The notes under the pieces were generated by a model. That model was not told the DNA's origin, ran no database searches, and worked only from the letters and a program-made list of their open reading frames with translations. Of a stretch of 64,000 nt of DNA, positions 17,102 through 26,026 are shown one piece after another. Both the position numbers and the translations under genes were made by a program. The first letter of the stretch is position 1. Each line of letters opens with the position of its first letter. Source of the DNA: Defluviitalea saccharophila (GTDB lineage: Bacteria; Bacillota; Clostridia; Lachnospirales; Defluviitaleaceae); NCBI RefSeq assembly GCF_038396635.1, contig NZ_CP121687.1:620001-684000 (forward strand), read 5' to 3'.

Positions 17102-17602
17102 TCATTTAGGTTCATAAACCTCCAATACTTTCGTGATGTTCTTATCACTGTCTTCTTTGTTTTCATCTCTAGAAATTCTCTTATGCTTTCCCCCTGAATT
17201 AACGTAATTGCCTAGTTTGCCAATGAGCTCCGGCACTTCTTCCATTACCTTGGACATTGTTCCAAAATGATAATTTACATGCCTGATTTGCACTTTACCT
17301 TCTTCAATCACCATAAAGGCTACTGGCTGAATGCTGACTCCTGCACCACTTCCTCCTCCAAAAGGATATCTGCTGGATTGATTGTTTTCTTCGCCCTCTG
17401 ATTCCTTCTCCTGAATACCACTTCCATATTCGGCTCCTCCTGCAGCAAAGCCGAAGGTAGCCTTTGTAATGGGCATAATCACTGTACCCTCAGTAGTTTC
17501 TATTGGATCGCCTACAACCGTGCTTACTTCTACCATTTCTTTTATACTGCCCATTGCAGTTTTCATTAAAGCTTCAATTGGATGTTGATTCGAATTTGCC
17601 AT
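17102..17602 (-). CDS. GerW/YtfJ family sporulation protein
   Basis: 166 residues. The N-terminal two thirds match the YtfJ (GerW) family: IEALMKTAMGSIKEMVEVSTVVGDPI, then TVIMPITKATFGFAAGGAEYG, then a Gly/Ser-rich loop and GGGSGAGVSIQPVAFMVI. In B. subtilis GerW is a forespore protein needed for germination in response to L-alanine. The C-terminal 40 residues are a charged tail. The gene overlaps the end of the DUF2953 gene by 29 bp, the same pairing as ytfI-ytfJ, so the two are translationally linked. Confidence 0.9.
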   Translation of the reverse strand: MANSNQHPIEALMKTAMGSIKEMVEVSTVVGDPIETTEGTVIMPITKATFGFAAGGAEYGSGIQEKESEGEENNQSSRYPFGGGSGAGVSIQPVAFMVIEEGKVQIRHVNYHFGTMSKVMEEVPELIGKLGNYVNSGGKHKRISRDENKEDSDKNITKVLEVYEPK

Positions 17603-18098
17603 TTTTTAGCCTCCTCTTTATAGAAATATATTGAAAGGTAATGAAAATAGGATGCATAATTATTTCACACTTCAATGAACCATTAGTCCTTGACGCATCA
17701 AATTGCGGAAGTATTTTAAGATGATATTGTCGAATTGAAATGACTTGATTAATAAGATTAATAATACTTGGCGTTAAACCATTAATCATTCCATAAAGGA
17801 TAGCTGTAACAGCTGGATCATGGGTACCAATATGCATATTCATATCGAAAAAATTGATATATATATGTTTTTTTAATTTTTCAATTCTATTCCATATTAT
17901 TTTTGCTGATTTCTTGTAGTTTATGTATGATTTTGTTGAAAAAGAATTGTTATGATTTTCCTCTAAATATTCCTCAATCTTGTTTCTTAAATATTTAACA
18001 AGATTAAATTTATAAATTCTAATGTAGCGAAACAAATATAAACTTACGGTTAAATACTGAACTTCATCTTGTTTTTCATAATGAATTTGTATTCTCAA
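17574..18098 (-). CDS. DUF2953 domain protein (YtfI-like), N-terminus apparently short
   Basis: About 174 residues starting at TTG. The DUF2953 core is in the second half: HIGTHDPAVTAILYGMINGL followed by a beta-rich ILPQFDASRTNGSLKCEIIMH region. Family members usually start with a membrane helix; here an in-frame TAA lies four codons upstream of the TTG, so no helix can be included. Either this form is soluble or the N-terminus has decayed. Ribosome-site support is weak (GGTGA four nt upstream). It overlaps gerW, its usual partner. The function of the family is not known. Confidence 0.7.
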   Translation of the reverse strand: MRIQIHYEKQDEVQYLTVSLYLFRYIRIYKFNLVKYLRNKIEEYLEENHNNSFSTKSYINYKKSAKIIWNRIEKLKKHIYINFFDMNMHIGTHDPAVTAILYGMINGLTPSIINLINQVISIRQYHLKILPQFDASRTNGSLKCEIIMHPIFITFQYISIKRRLKNGKFESTSN

Positions 18099-18163
18099 GG
18101 CTTCACCCGCTTATTTGTTACATTTAAATTTATTTTCCCCGAAGAATAATAAACCATACAAAA

Positions 18164-18198
18164 ATGACCAAAAGAAGTTTTTCACTCCTCTTGGTCAT
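18164..18198 (-). terminator. terminator after scpB
   Basis: A 15-bp stem including two G-U pairs around a 5-nt loop spans the scpB stop codon and is followed on the minus strand by TTTTTG. It separates scpAB from the DUF2953-gerW pair. Confidence 0.8.
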
Positions 18199-18766
18199 CG
18201 AATAAGCCTATTTGTTTTACCTCTTTTTGTACTTCTTTTTGAAGCTGCTTTAACAGTTCTTCCTGAAGCTGAGGAAGTTCTTTGATATTTTTAAAACCAA
18301 AATACCTAAGAAATTCTTCCGTGGTTCCAAATAAAATCGGCTTGCCTGGGGCATCCATTCTTCCCACTTCACAAACCAGATTGTATTCTATTAATTTATT
18401 GACTACATGATCACACCGAACCCCTCTGATTTCTTCAATATGGGCTTTTGTTACAGGCTGTTTATACGCAATAATCGCTAAAGTTTCCAAAACAGCCTGG
18501 GTCATATTATATTTTTTAGGACTTTGATAAAAAGATTGAATAAGCTCAAAGAACTGAGGGCTTGTACACATTTGAAATGCATTATTCACTTCAATGATTT
18601 GAATGCCCCTATCTTCATCCTTGTATTTATTGCTTAAGTTTTCAATAATATTTTTCGTTGTATGGATATCTTGTTGAATGATTTCTGAAAGTTTTCTTAG
18701 GGAAACAGCTTCCCCCGATATGAATAAAATCGCTTCTATTGCAGCCTCATTTTTAGTCAGTTTCAT
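18182..18766 (-). CDS. scpB: segregation and condensation protein B
   Basis: About 194 residues. Two winged-helix domains are recognisable: AAIEAILFISGEAVSLRKL at the start and TQAVLETLAIIAYKQPVTKAHIEEIRGVRCD in the middle, a hallmark of ScpB. With ScpA it binds SMC and organises the chromosome. The reading frame overlaps the end of scpA; several in-frame ATGs exist (18784, 18781, 18772, 18766). The last gives the usual family start MKLTKNEAAIEA and is used here, though none has an obvious ribosome site. Coupling to scpA is likely. Confidence 0.94.
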   Translation of the reverse strand: MKLTKNEAAIEAILFISGEAVSLRKLSEIIQQDIHTTKNIIENLSNKYKDEDRGIQIIEVNNAFQMCTSPQFFELIQSFYQSPKKYNMTQAVLETLAIIAYKQPVTKAHIEEIRGVRCDHVVNKLIEYNLVCEVGRMDAPGKPILFGTTEEFLRYFGFKNIKELPQLQEELLKQLQKEVQKEVKQIGLFDDQEE

Positions 18767-19526
18767 CGCCATCCATCCCATCATATGTCATAATCAAAAT
18801 ATCTTTAAATGGGTTTTTTTGTTCAATTTTAACTTGTTTACTTCTTATTAATTCCAATAACGCCAGAAAAGTAACTACTATTTCCATCTTGTCTGAATCC
18901 TCATAAAATAACTCATGAAAATCAATTACCGGATATATGACTAATAAATCAAGGATATATGTAATTTTGTCCTCAATCTTATAAATATCCCTTTGGACAG
19001 ATTTAAACCCACTTCTTATGGTATCAACCTTTTTTTCTTTTCTTTTCAGTAAATCTTGAAATATGGAAAACATATTTTGAAGCGTGACACCATCCAAGAC
19101 TTCAGAAATATCAACCGGTGCATCTTGAAGAATATCTTTTATATGCTGAGGCAAGGTTGAATTTCGATAAAAAACTTTTTGTGCTTCTATCTGCCTTATC
19201 TTTAGTTCTTCTGAGAAATGCTTAATTTTCTTATATTCCAATAGTTTATTCACTAGCTCTTCTCTTGGATCTTCTTCCTCTTCCTCCTCTTTTTTTGGAC
19301 TTGGAAGAAGCATCTTGGATTTGATTTCTAAAAGTGTTGCGGCCATAACCAAAAACTCACTAATATTCTCCATATTTCTTTCCTGCATAGCATCGATATA
19401 CTCTATAAATTGGTCCGCAATAAGAGATATGGGTATATCATATATATTTATTTTATTCTTTTCTATCAAATGAAAAAGCAAATCAAAAGGGCCTTCAAAT
19501 GCTTCTAATTTTACTGTAATACTCAA
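18753..19526 (-). CDS. scpA: segregation and condensation protein A
   Basis: 257 residues, the kleisin subunit of the SMC condensin. The N-terminal SMC-head binding region (KLEAFEGPFDLLFHLIEKNKINIYDIPI) and the C-terminal winged helix (VVTFLALLELIRSKQVKIEQ) are both clear, with an acidic Glu-rich stretch (KKEEEEEEDPREE) between. It is encoded directly upstream of scpB with overlapping frames, the universal Firmicute order. Confidence 0.96.
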   Translation of the reverse strand: MSITVKLEAFEGPFDLLFHLIEKNKINIYDIPISLIADQFIEYIDAMQERNMENISEFLVMAATLLEIKSKMLLPSPKKEEEEEEDPREELVNKLLEYKKIKHFSEELKIRQIEAQKVFYRNSTLPQHIKDILQDAPVDISEVLDGVTLQNMFSIFQDLLKRKEKKVDTIRSGFKSVQRDIYKIEDKITYILDLLVIYPVIDFHELFYEDSDKMEIVVTFLALLELIRSKQVKIEQKNPFKDILIMTYDGMDGDETD

Positions 19527-19544
19527 ATTTTGTACCCCTCTTCA

Positions 19545-20159
19545 TTAAAATCCACCAAGCTTAATTAAGAAATTATAAATCTGCATAATTATTGGGTTAA
19601 TAATCATAGGAATAAAACCAACAAATATAAGCAGTATCAATACAACCTGCAGTATATATTCATATTGTATGATTTTAAAATAAGTTCTTGGAGGTATAAG
19701 ATTAAATAATATCTTCGAACCGTCCAAAGGAGGTATAGGAATTAAATTGAAAATTGCCAGTACAATATTGATATAAATTCCATATAATAAAATTTGATAA
19801 AGTAAATCATACCTTATGTTATACATATACAAAAGTTTTAAAACTAGTGCAGATACTATTGCAACCAATAGATTCGCTATAGGACCGGCTAAGGACACCA
19901 TGAGCATTGCTGGCTTTCTATTTTTAAAATTTGCAGGATTCGTATGAATAGGTCTGGCCCATCCAAAATTCATAAAAAATAGCAGTATTAGACCTATAGG
20001 GTCTATATGGGATATTGGATTAAGTGTCAATCTTCCTTCTTTTTTTGGTGTTTTGTCCCCAAAGAGATATGCCGTTAATCCATGGGCAAATTCATGAAAA
20101 GTAACTCCTGCCAATATTCCAGGTGCTTTAATTAAGATTTCCAAGATTGGATTGTTCAA
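19545..20159 (-). CDS. site-2 protease family (M50) membrane metalloprotease
   Basis: 204 residues with about five membrane segments. The zinc motif HEFAH is at residues 22-26, and the third ligand lies in NLIPIPPLDGSKIL. This is the short YwhC-type M50 family, with no PDZ domain, found next to scpAB in many Clostridia. The physiological substrate is unknown; relatives cleave membrane-embedded regulators. It starts 18 nt upstream of scpA in the same direction. Confidence 0.9.
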   Translation of the reverse strand: MNNPILEILIKAPGILAGVTFHEFAHGLTAYLFGDKTPKKEGRLTLNPISHIDPIGLILLFFMNFGWARPIHTNPANFKNRKPAMLMVSLAGPIANLLVAIVSALVLKLLYMYNIRYDLLYQILLYGIYINIVLAIFNLIPIPPLDGSKILFNLIPPRTYFKIIQYEYILQVVLILLIFVGFIPMIINPIIMQIYNFLIKLGGF

Positions 20160-20255
20160 AATCCATCCTCCTTTTAATATAGTAAAAATATTTTGTAATA
20201 ACCTTTTTGGTTACTAAGGTATATTGTAAAGGTTTAACAAAAAAATTTCAAATAT

Positions 20256-20293
20256 AATTTTAGCGCCTAAGAATATTCTTAGGCGCTAAAATT
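20256..20293 (-). terminator. 38-bp perfect palindrome after dacF
   Basis: A perfect inverted repeat with 19-nt arms and no spacer (centre GAATATTC) lies two bases past the dacF stop. On the minus strand a T-rich run follows, with seven T a little further on. It is most simply the dacF terminator. Confidence 0.75.
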
Positions 20294-20294
20294 C

Positions 20295-21485
20295 TTAATA
20301 CCATCGTTTCAAAAGCATGTTCAGCATTGTTTTTAAATTGGCTCTTTTTACTGTATCCGTTGCTACTAAATCAGAACGTCCAACTTCTTTGCCCTGAAAC
20401 AAATAAACTATTTCTCCAACCTTCATACCTTTCTCTACTGGAGCTTTAACATACTCAGGAAGTTCAACTTTGGATTCGATTTTTTGATTAGCTATTTTTT
20501 TACTTACTAATAATCGTACATCTTTTTTAATCGCACAATCAACAGTGGGGGCATTTCCTTTGTAGACTTTAACATTTCCTACGACTTTCCCTACTGGATC
20601 ACCTTGTATGATTGCATAATTTGCAAAGCCGTAATTTAACATTTTGGCAACTTCTGAATTTCTTGCCTGCTTACTTTTCGCTCCCATAACCACTGCAATA
20701 AGACTAAGCCCGTCTCTTTCGGCAGTACCTGATAAGCAGTACATGGACTGACTTGTAAATCCTGTTTTAAGTCCATTGGCTCCCTGATACCATTTGAATA
20801 AATTATTGGTGTTGGTAAGACCGAATTCTTCTTCTCCTCTTCTTGTTTTATGAATAATGGTGTCTGTCCAAATCGTTGCGAGCTCATGGATTTCCGGGTA
20901 TTTATTAATTAATTCTCGTGACATCAATGCAATATCATATGCAGAAGTAACATGGGCATCGTCGTGAAGCCCACAGGCATTGACAAAATTCGTATTTTTC
21001 ATTCCCAGTTCCTTAGCTTTTTCATTCATCATCTTAACAAAGGCTTCTTCACTTCCGGCAATATGTTCTGCCATGGCCACCGATGCATCGTTGGCAGATG
21101 CAACTGCTATACATTTGGTTAAAGTTTTTACTGTTTGCTGCTCATTTGGTTCTAAGTATACCTGTGATCCCCCCATGCTTCCTGCATGTTCACTAACAGT
21201 AACCATATCGTCCCATTTTATCTTGCCGTTTTCCACTGCTTCATAGATAAGCAGAAGTGTCATGATTTTTGTCACACTGGCTGGATACCGTTTTTCATTC
21301 ATATTCTTTTCAAATAAAACCTTACCTGTTTTTGCTTCCATAAGTACCGCAGCTGGAGATTCAATTTGGATTTCTGCACTGGTCTCCTGTGGACTCTTTC
21401 CTTCCCCTTCTACAACTCTAAACGGCACGAGATTTACAAGAAAAACTGTAAGAAGTATAATTGCAATACGTTTATTAAACGACAT
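20295..21485 (-). CDS. dacF: D-alanyl-D-alanine carboxypeptidase DacF
   Basis: 396 residues. A signal peptide at 1-27 (MSFNKRIAIILLTVFLVN, then RVVEG) precedes the S11 peptidase domain with S70-V-T-K73, SANDAS and LKTGFTSQS, then the C-terminal beta domain (residues about 300-375) and a terminal amphipathic helix. DacF-type enzymes set cross-linking of the spore cortex in the forespore. The order xerD-deoB-pdp-dacF is close to the B. subtilis ripX-drm-pupG-dacF order, which supports the name. A second paralogue lies at 15844-17031. Confidence 0.93.
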   Translation of the reverse strand: MSFNKRIAIILLTVFLVNLVPFRVVEGEGKSPQETSAEIQIESPAAVLMEAKTGKVLFEKNMNEKRYPASVTKIMTLLLIYEAVENGKIKWDDMVTVSEHAGSMGGSQVYLEPNEQQTVKTLTKCIAVASANDASVAMAEHIAGSEEAFVKMMNEKAKELGMKNTNFVNACGLHDDAHVTSAYDIALMSRELINKYPEIHELATIWTDTIIHKTRRGEEEFGLTNTNNLFKWYQGANGLKTGFTSQSMYCLSGTAERDGLSLIAVVMGAKSKQARNSEVAKMLNYGFANYAIIQGDPVGKVVGNVKVYKGNAPTVDCAIKKDVRLLVSKKIANQKIESKVELPEYVKAPVEKGMKVGEIVYLFQGKEVGRSDLVATDTVKRANLKTMLNMLLKRWY

Positions 21486-21588
21486 AGTCTACCTCCTTAT
21501 GCACTTTTTTTATTTTTATCTATAATTAGGGTAGACCATTTTTGATAAAATATGCACATGAATACCAGGGATGTAATTCTTTCCACAA

Positions 21589-21618
21589 AAAATGGAATGG
21601 TCAACACCATTCCATTTT
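21589..21618 (-). terminator. terminator of pdp
   Basis: A 13-bp perfect stem with a 4-nt loop, followed on the minus strand by TTTTTTG, directly past the pdp stop codon. Confidence 0.9.
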
Positions 21619-21623
21619 AAGGC

Positions 21624-22925
21624 TTACTGAATAATTTTATAAATATATTTTACAGGCTCAGGTTTTTCTTCACTAATACTAAAAGCGCTCTGTGCAACAT
21701 GCCGTGCTTCATCAATATCCTCCAGGTTTGTATGTAAGATACAGATTGTATCCCCGGCATCTACTTGATCTCCTATTTTTTTAGTCAATGTAATCCCAGC
21801 GGCAAAATCTATCTGATCTTCTTTGGTTCTTCTTCCTGCACCTAAATGCATAGCTGAGATTCCTATGCTTTCTGCATCTATGGATGTTATATATCCTGAA
21901 GATGGCGCTTTTATTTCTATATGATTCTTGGCCTGCGGAAGTAATTCCGGATGATCTACGATCTCTGGATTGCCTCCTTGAATTCTAATAAATTCTTTAA
22001 ATTTATCGATTGCATCTCCACTTTCAATTTTAGCTTTTAAAGCATTGAAAGCTGAGTCAAAGTCATCATATGCACCTCCCAATACTGCCATATGAGAGGC
22101 AATGGTCAGTGCAATAGTCGTTTCATCTTCAGCTCCTTTATTGCTTAAAACATCAATAACTTCCTTTATTTCATTGGCATTTCCAACTTCATGGCCAAGG
22201 GGCTGATCCATATTGGTAAGAACTGCAATGGTTTTCCTGTTCAAGGATTTTCCTATATCAACCATTGTTTTTGCCAATTCTTCCGCGTCTTCCAAGTTCT
22301 TCATAAATGCGCCTGAGCCTACCTTTACATCTAACACGATGGCATCTGAACCTGAGGCAATTTTTTTACTCATTATAGAACTGGCAATTAAAGGTATGCT
22401 GTCGACGGTGGCTGTAACATCTCTTAATGCATAGATCTTCTTATCTGCAGGAGTCAGATTGGCAGTCTGACCTACAATAGCCATTTTATAAGTATTTACA
22501 TTGTGTATAAATTCATTACTGTCTAATTCCGTTCTGAATCCTACTATAGATTCTAATTTATCTATAGTTCCTCCTGTATGGCCTAATCCTCTTCCGCTCA
22601 TTTTAGCAACAGGTATTCCGAGGGATGCAACCAATGGAATGATAATTAAACTGATCTTATCTCCTACCCCTCCCGTTGAATGCTTATCAACTTTAATGCC
22701 TTCAATTGAAGACAAATCAGCCACATCGCCAGAATGAACAAAAGAAAGGGTAAGATTTGAAATCTCTTCTTTAGTCATCCCCTTAAAATATACTGCCATT
22801 AAGAAAGCCGATACTTGATAATCCGGTATTTCTCCCCGTACATATCCATTAACGATGAAATCTATCTCCTCTTTAGTTAATTCGTCTCCATTTCTTTTCT
22901 TTAAAATGAGATCATACATTCTCAT
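21624..22925 (-). CDS. pdp: pyrimidine-nucleoside phosphorylase
   Basis: 433 residues. The N-terminal helical domain (LTKEEIDFIVNGYVRGEIPDYQ), the phosphate and nucleoside site KVDKHSTGGVGDK, and SGRGLGHTGGTIDKLES are diagnostic of thymidine/pyrimidine nucleoside phosphorylases. The C-terminal domain has the AMHLGAGRRTKEDQIDFAAG segment. It splits thymidine, deoxyuridine or uridine with phosphate, and the sugar phosphate goes to DeoB. The gene follows deoB after a 94-nt gap. The Firmicute Pdp name is preferred over DeoA because of length and context. Confidence 0.94.
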   Translation of the reverse strand: MRMYDLILKKRNGDELTKEEIDFIVNGYVRGEIPDYQVSAFLMAVYFKGMTKEEISNLTLSFVHSGDVADLSSIEGIKVDKHSTGGVGDKISLIIIPLVASLGIPVAKMSGRGLGHTGGTIDKLESIVGFRTELDSNEFIHNVNTYKMAIVGQTANLTPADKKIYALRDVTATVDSIPLIASSIMSKKIASGSDAIVLDVKVGSGAFMKNLEDAEELAKTMVDIGKSLNRKTIAVLTNMDQPLGHEVGNANEIKEVIDVLSNKGAEDETTIALTIASHMAVLGGAYDDFDSAFNALKAKIESGDAIDKFKEFIRIQGGNPEIVDHPELLPQAKNHIEIKAPSSGYITSIDAESIGISAMHLGAGRRTKEDQIDFAAGITLTKKIGDQVDAGDTICILHTNLEDIDEARHVAQSAFSISEEKPEPVKYIYKIIQ

Positions 22926-23019
22926 GGCTTTCCACCCTCTTTTACAACATATTAATCACAATTTCAGAAACCCAATATATTTAGTAACTTTCTCATTTAA
23001 AATCTATCATCTTGTTTTT

Positions 23020-24195
23020 TTATTTCAATATTTCTTTGGCAAAACTTTCACCATGTTTAATTTTGTCTGTTTGCAAAATTTCACCGATGGTTTGACCAAT
23101 ATCCGCAAAGGTTTTTCTGGTTTTTAAATCTATATTTTGCTTAAGATTTTTTCCATACGCTATAAAAGGAACATATTCTCTTGAGTGATCCGTACTTGGC
23201 GTAGTAGGATCACAGCCGTGATCGGCATTGATCATTAAAACATCATTCTCACCCATGGCGTCCAATATTTCCGGAAGCCTCTTATCAAACTCTTCAAGAC
23301 CTTTTGCATAGGCTTTGTAGTCGTTTCTATGGCCCCACTTCATATCAAAATCAACTAAATTCGTAAATATAAGGCCTTTATTATTTTGTTTTATATATTG
23401 TAGGGTCTTATTCACGCCATCCATATTGTCTTTAGTATGAACGGCTTCTGTAATACCTCTTCCAGAGAAAATGTCTTCAATTTTACCTACTGCAATTACA
23501 TCTAAATTCTTAGCTTTTACTTTGTCTAATATGGTATCATGAGGAGGTGCCAAGGCATAATCCCTTCTATTAGGCGTTCTTGTAAAGCCTCCTGTATTTT
23601 TCCCTATAAAAGGTCTTGCGATTACTCTGGCTACTGCGTGTTCTCCTACAAGCAAGTCCCTGGCAATAGAACACATCTCATATAGTCTATCGATAGGTAT
23701 TACTTCTTCATTGGCAGCTATTTGAAATACACTGTCTGCTGAAGTATAAACTATGGGGTATCCGGTTCTAATATGTTCTTCACCTAATTCATCCAAAATC
23801 TCTGTTCCCGAAGCAGGTTTATTTCCCAATGTCTTCGTTCCAATGGCTTTTTCAAAAGCCTCAATAATTTCTCTTGGAAAACCTTCGGGATAAGTAGGAA
23901 AGGGCTTTTCCGAAAAGACCCCTGCCATTTCCCAATGCCCCGTTACCGTATCTTTACCGTTGGAGATCTCTCCAAATCGTCCAAAACAACCCAAGGGATT
24001 TTCTGTTTTCGAAAGTCCTATCATTCCTTCAATATTTCCAAGTCCTAAGGATACTAAATTAGGAAGATTAAGACCTCCAACCATTTTCGAAATATTTCCG
24101 ATTGTGTTGCTTCCTTGATCACCGAATTTGTCTGCATCGGGCAATTCTCCCATTCCCACACTGTCTAAAATAATCCATATCACTCTATTGATCAT
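23020..24195 (-). CDS. deoB: phosphopentomutase
   Basis: About 391 residues of the alkaline phosphatase-like metalloenzyme fold. Signatures: WIILDSVGMGELPDA at the N-terminus, the phosphothreonine loop NGKDTVTGHWE, and the metal-binding DHGCDPTTPSTDHSREYVP. It interconverts ribose or deoxyribose 1- and 5-phosphates. The start at 24195 has AAGGTGGG seven nt upstream; the 13 extra codons of the longer frame would contain that site. It lies between xerD and pdp. Confidence 0.95.
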   Translation of the reverse strand: MINRVIWIILDSVGMGELPDADKFGDQGSNTIGNISKMVGGLNLPNLVSLGLGNIEGMIGLSKTENPLGCFGRFGEISNGKDTVTGHWEMAGVFSEKPFPTYPEGFPREIIEAFEKAIGTKTLGNKPASGTEILDELGEEHIRTGYPIVYTSADSVFQIAANEEVIPIDRLYEMCSIARDLLVGEHAVARVIARPFIGKNTGGFTRTPNRRDYALAPPHDTILDKVKAKNLDVIAVGKIEDIFSGRGITEAVHTKDNMDGVNKTLQYIKQNNKGLIFTNLVDFDMKWGHRNDYKAYAKGLEEFDKRLPEILDAMGENDVLMINADHGCDPTTPSTDHSREYVPFIAYGKNLKQNIDLKTRKTFADIGQTIGEILQTDKIKHGESFAKEILK

Positions 24196-24251
24196 TTTAT
24201 CCCACCTTTCTGTATAGATTATTCCTCTATTCAATTATCCGTATTCAGAAA

Positions 24252-24274
24252 AACAAAAAAGGGCCTAAGCCCTT
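24252..24274 (-). terminator. terminator overlapping the end of xerD
   Basis: On the minus strand AAGGGC-TTAG-GCCCTT followed by TTTTTGTTTTT. The hairpin covers the xerD stop codon and lies 56 bp ahead of deoB. Confidence 0.75.
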
Positions 24275-25155
24275 GGATGTGCTTTCAAATAAACCTCTTT
24301 CAGCTTATTTCTATTTAATTGTGCATAAATTTGAGTTGTGGATATATCAGAATGCCCAAGCATTTCTTGAACAGATTGCAAATCAGCTCCATTAGCAACG
24401 AGATGAGCAGCAAAGGAATGTCTTAACATATGGGGAGTAATCTCTTTGTTGATATTAGCCTTTTTTGAATAAACTTTTATAATCTTCCAAAACCCCTGCC
24501 TGGTCATGGGTTTACCATTACAATTCACAAATAAAGCAGATTCTTTGGGATCGCGAATCATTGCAAATCTTACTTTTTCTAAATATAATCTAAGGGCTTT
24601 AACGGCAGATGCCCCTAAAGGAATAATTCTTTCTTTCGTATGGTTGGAGTCTGCACATTTTATGTATTCTAAAGTTAAATTAACATCACTTTCTTCTAGA
24701 CATATTAATTCCGAAACTCTAATTCCTGTAGCATACAATACTTCAAGCATCGCCTTATCTCTAATCCCTTTGAGATCCTTCTCATTAGGCTGTCGTAATA
24801 AAAGATCTACTTCCTGAATAGATAGAATTTCGGGGAGCTTCTTTTCAATCTTGGGAGATTCTAAATCTTGGGTTAAATCTTCCTGAATAAGATTTGTCTT
24901 CTGTAAAAACTGAAAAAAAGAACGAATGGAAGCAATATTCCTTGAAATTGTCGAAGTCGATCTCCCACTTTTTTGCAGATTTAGTAAGTATGCAGTTATA
25001 TTTGTTCGATTTACATTTTGAATCTTCTTTACCCCTGAGTCTTGCAAGAAACTAACAAAATGCCGAAGATCTCTTTGATAGGAAAGAATCGTATTTTCTG
25101 ATGCACCTTTCACATCTCTTAAATAACCTGCATATTTTTCAACGACTTCTTCCAT
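24265..25155 (-). CDS. xerD: site-specific tyrosine recombinase XerD
   Basis: 296 residues. A SAM-like core-binding domain (residues 1-90) is followed by the catalytic domain, with the family tetrad visible as R in TGIRVSELICL, H-x-x-R in HMLRHSFAAHL, a further histidine in MLGHSDISTTQIY, and the nucleophile tyrosine in that last segment. It resolves chromosome dimers at dif together with a partner. The gene sits in the conserved spoIIM-xerD-deoB neighbourhood, which argues for housekeeping XerD rather than a mobile integrase. GGAGTACATAAG precedes the ATG. Confidence 0.94.
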   Translation of the reverse strand: MEEVVEKYAGYLRDVKGASENTILSYQRDLRHFVSFLQDSGVKKIQNVNRTNITAYLLNLQKSGRSTSTISRNIASIRSFFQFLQKTNLIQEDLTQDLESPKIEKKLPEILSIQEVDLLLRQPNEKDLKGIRDKAMLEVLYATGIRVSELICLEESDVNLTLEYIKCADSNHTKERIIPLGASAVKALRLYLEKVRFAMIRDPKESALFVNCNGKPMTRQGFWKIIKVYSKKANINKEITPHMLRHSFAAHLVANGADLQSVQEMLGHSDISTTQIYAQLNRNKLKEVYLKAHPRA

Positions 25156-25279
25156 CTTATGTACTCCTTTGTATTTGCTATTATTTCCAAGCTATTTTCA
25201 ATTATAAAATATTTCGTATAAAAAGTCGATATTTTTTCCAAAAAATTTATATGAAAATATCATGCTGTCTTTAAATGAT

Positions 25280-25897
25280 TCAGCCAATCATTTCCGGCAT
25301 AATCATCTGCATAAAAATCGGTGAAATAAAGGTTTCAATAAATCCTGTCAAAAGAACAATCAATAAACCTATTAGAAAAACCAAACCGTATTCTGCCCAC
25401 TTTCCCCTTCTTTCCTTTGCATATTTTTGATTATTTTTATAATTGGATAAAGCAAAATTAATACTGGCAGCAGAAATAAATACAATCCCCGGAATGAGCA
25501 CAATACTCTGCGGCAGACAAGACAATATGCTAAATAAAAAACCATTCCATCCATAATGGATAAATAAAAAAGCAGAAGTAAATCCATAAGAAAAACCTTT
25601 TATAAAAACCGCCAGTAAAATAAAAGGTATTCCTATTAGTCCAAGGCCAAAAACCCACATAATACCGATTGTTTTACCGTGGGACCAAAAAGATTGCTGC
25701 AGTACAGCAGAACGGGAAAAGCTTTCTTGAGGAAATCTGACAAAAAACTCATTTAAGTACTGCAATAGCTCTTCATTCTGAATCGAATTCATATAGTTTG
25801 CAAATATTGCTCCAACACAAATTCCAATTAGTAGTACGAGGATACTTATTCCATACAGCATATCTCTCTTTGAAAAATTTCTTGGTCTACTCCTCAC
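25280..25897 (-). CDS. spoIIM: stage II sporulation protein M
   Basis: 205 residues with four or five membrane helices. It has the SpoIIM pattern: an N-terminal helix with FANYMNSIQNEELLQYL after it, FIKGFSYGFTSAFLFIHYGWNGF in the centre and a last helix ending FIETFISPIFM. In B. subtilis it is part of the DMP complex that remodels septal peptidoglycan during engulfment. The start is GTG at 25897 behind AAAGGAAG. Its location beside xerD matches B. subtilis. Confidence 0.93.
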   Translation of the reverse strand: MRSRPRNFSKRDMLYGISILVLLIGICVGAIFANYMNSIQNEELLQYLNEFFVRFPQESFSRSAVLQQSFWSHGKTIGIMWVFGLGLIGIPFILLAVFIKGFSYGFTSAFLFIHYGWNGFLFSILSCLPQSIVLIPGIVFISAASINFALSNYKNNQKYAKERRGKWAEYGLVFLIGLLIVLLTGFIETFISPIFMQMIMPEMIG

Positions 25898-26026
25898 AGC
25901 TCTCTTCCTTTCAGTACATAATCCTCCTAATTAAAAGCCTTTTGAATACTTTCTCTTTATTTAGAAGGTTTCATCATAGAATAATATATGAAATACCAAA
26001 AGGAAATAGAACTGCTTGTACTCTTA

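Noticed and set aside
20256-20293. 38-bp perfect palindrome as a regulator or replication site
   Set aside because: It sits two bases after the dacF stop with a T-rich continuation, so a terminator is the simpler reading.
24265-25155. XerD-type recombinase as an integrase of a mobile element
   Set aside because: Flanked by spoIIM and deoB as in other Firmicutes. No attachment repeats, tRNA or phage genes are nearby.
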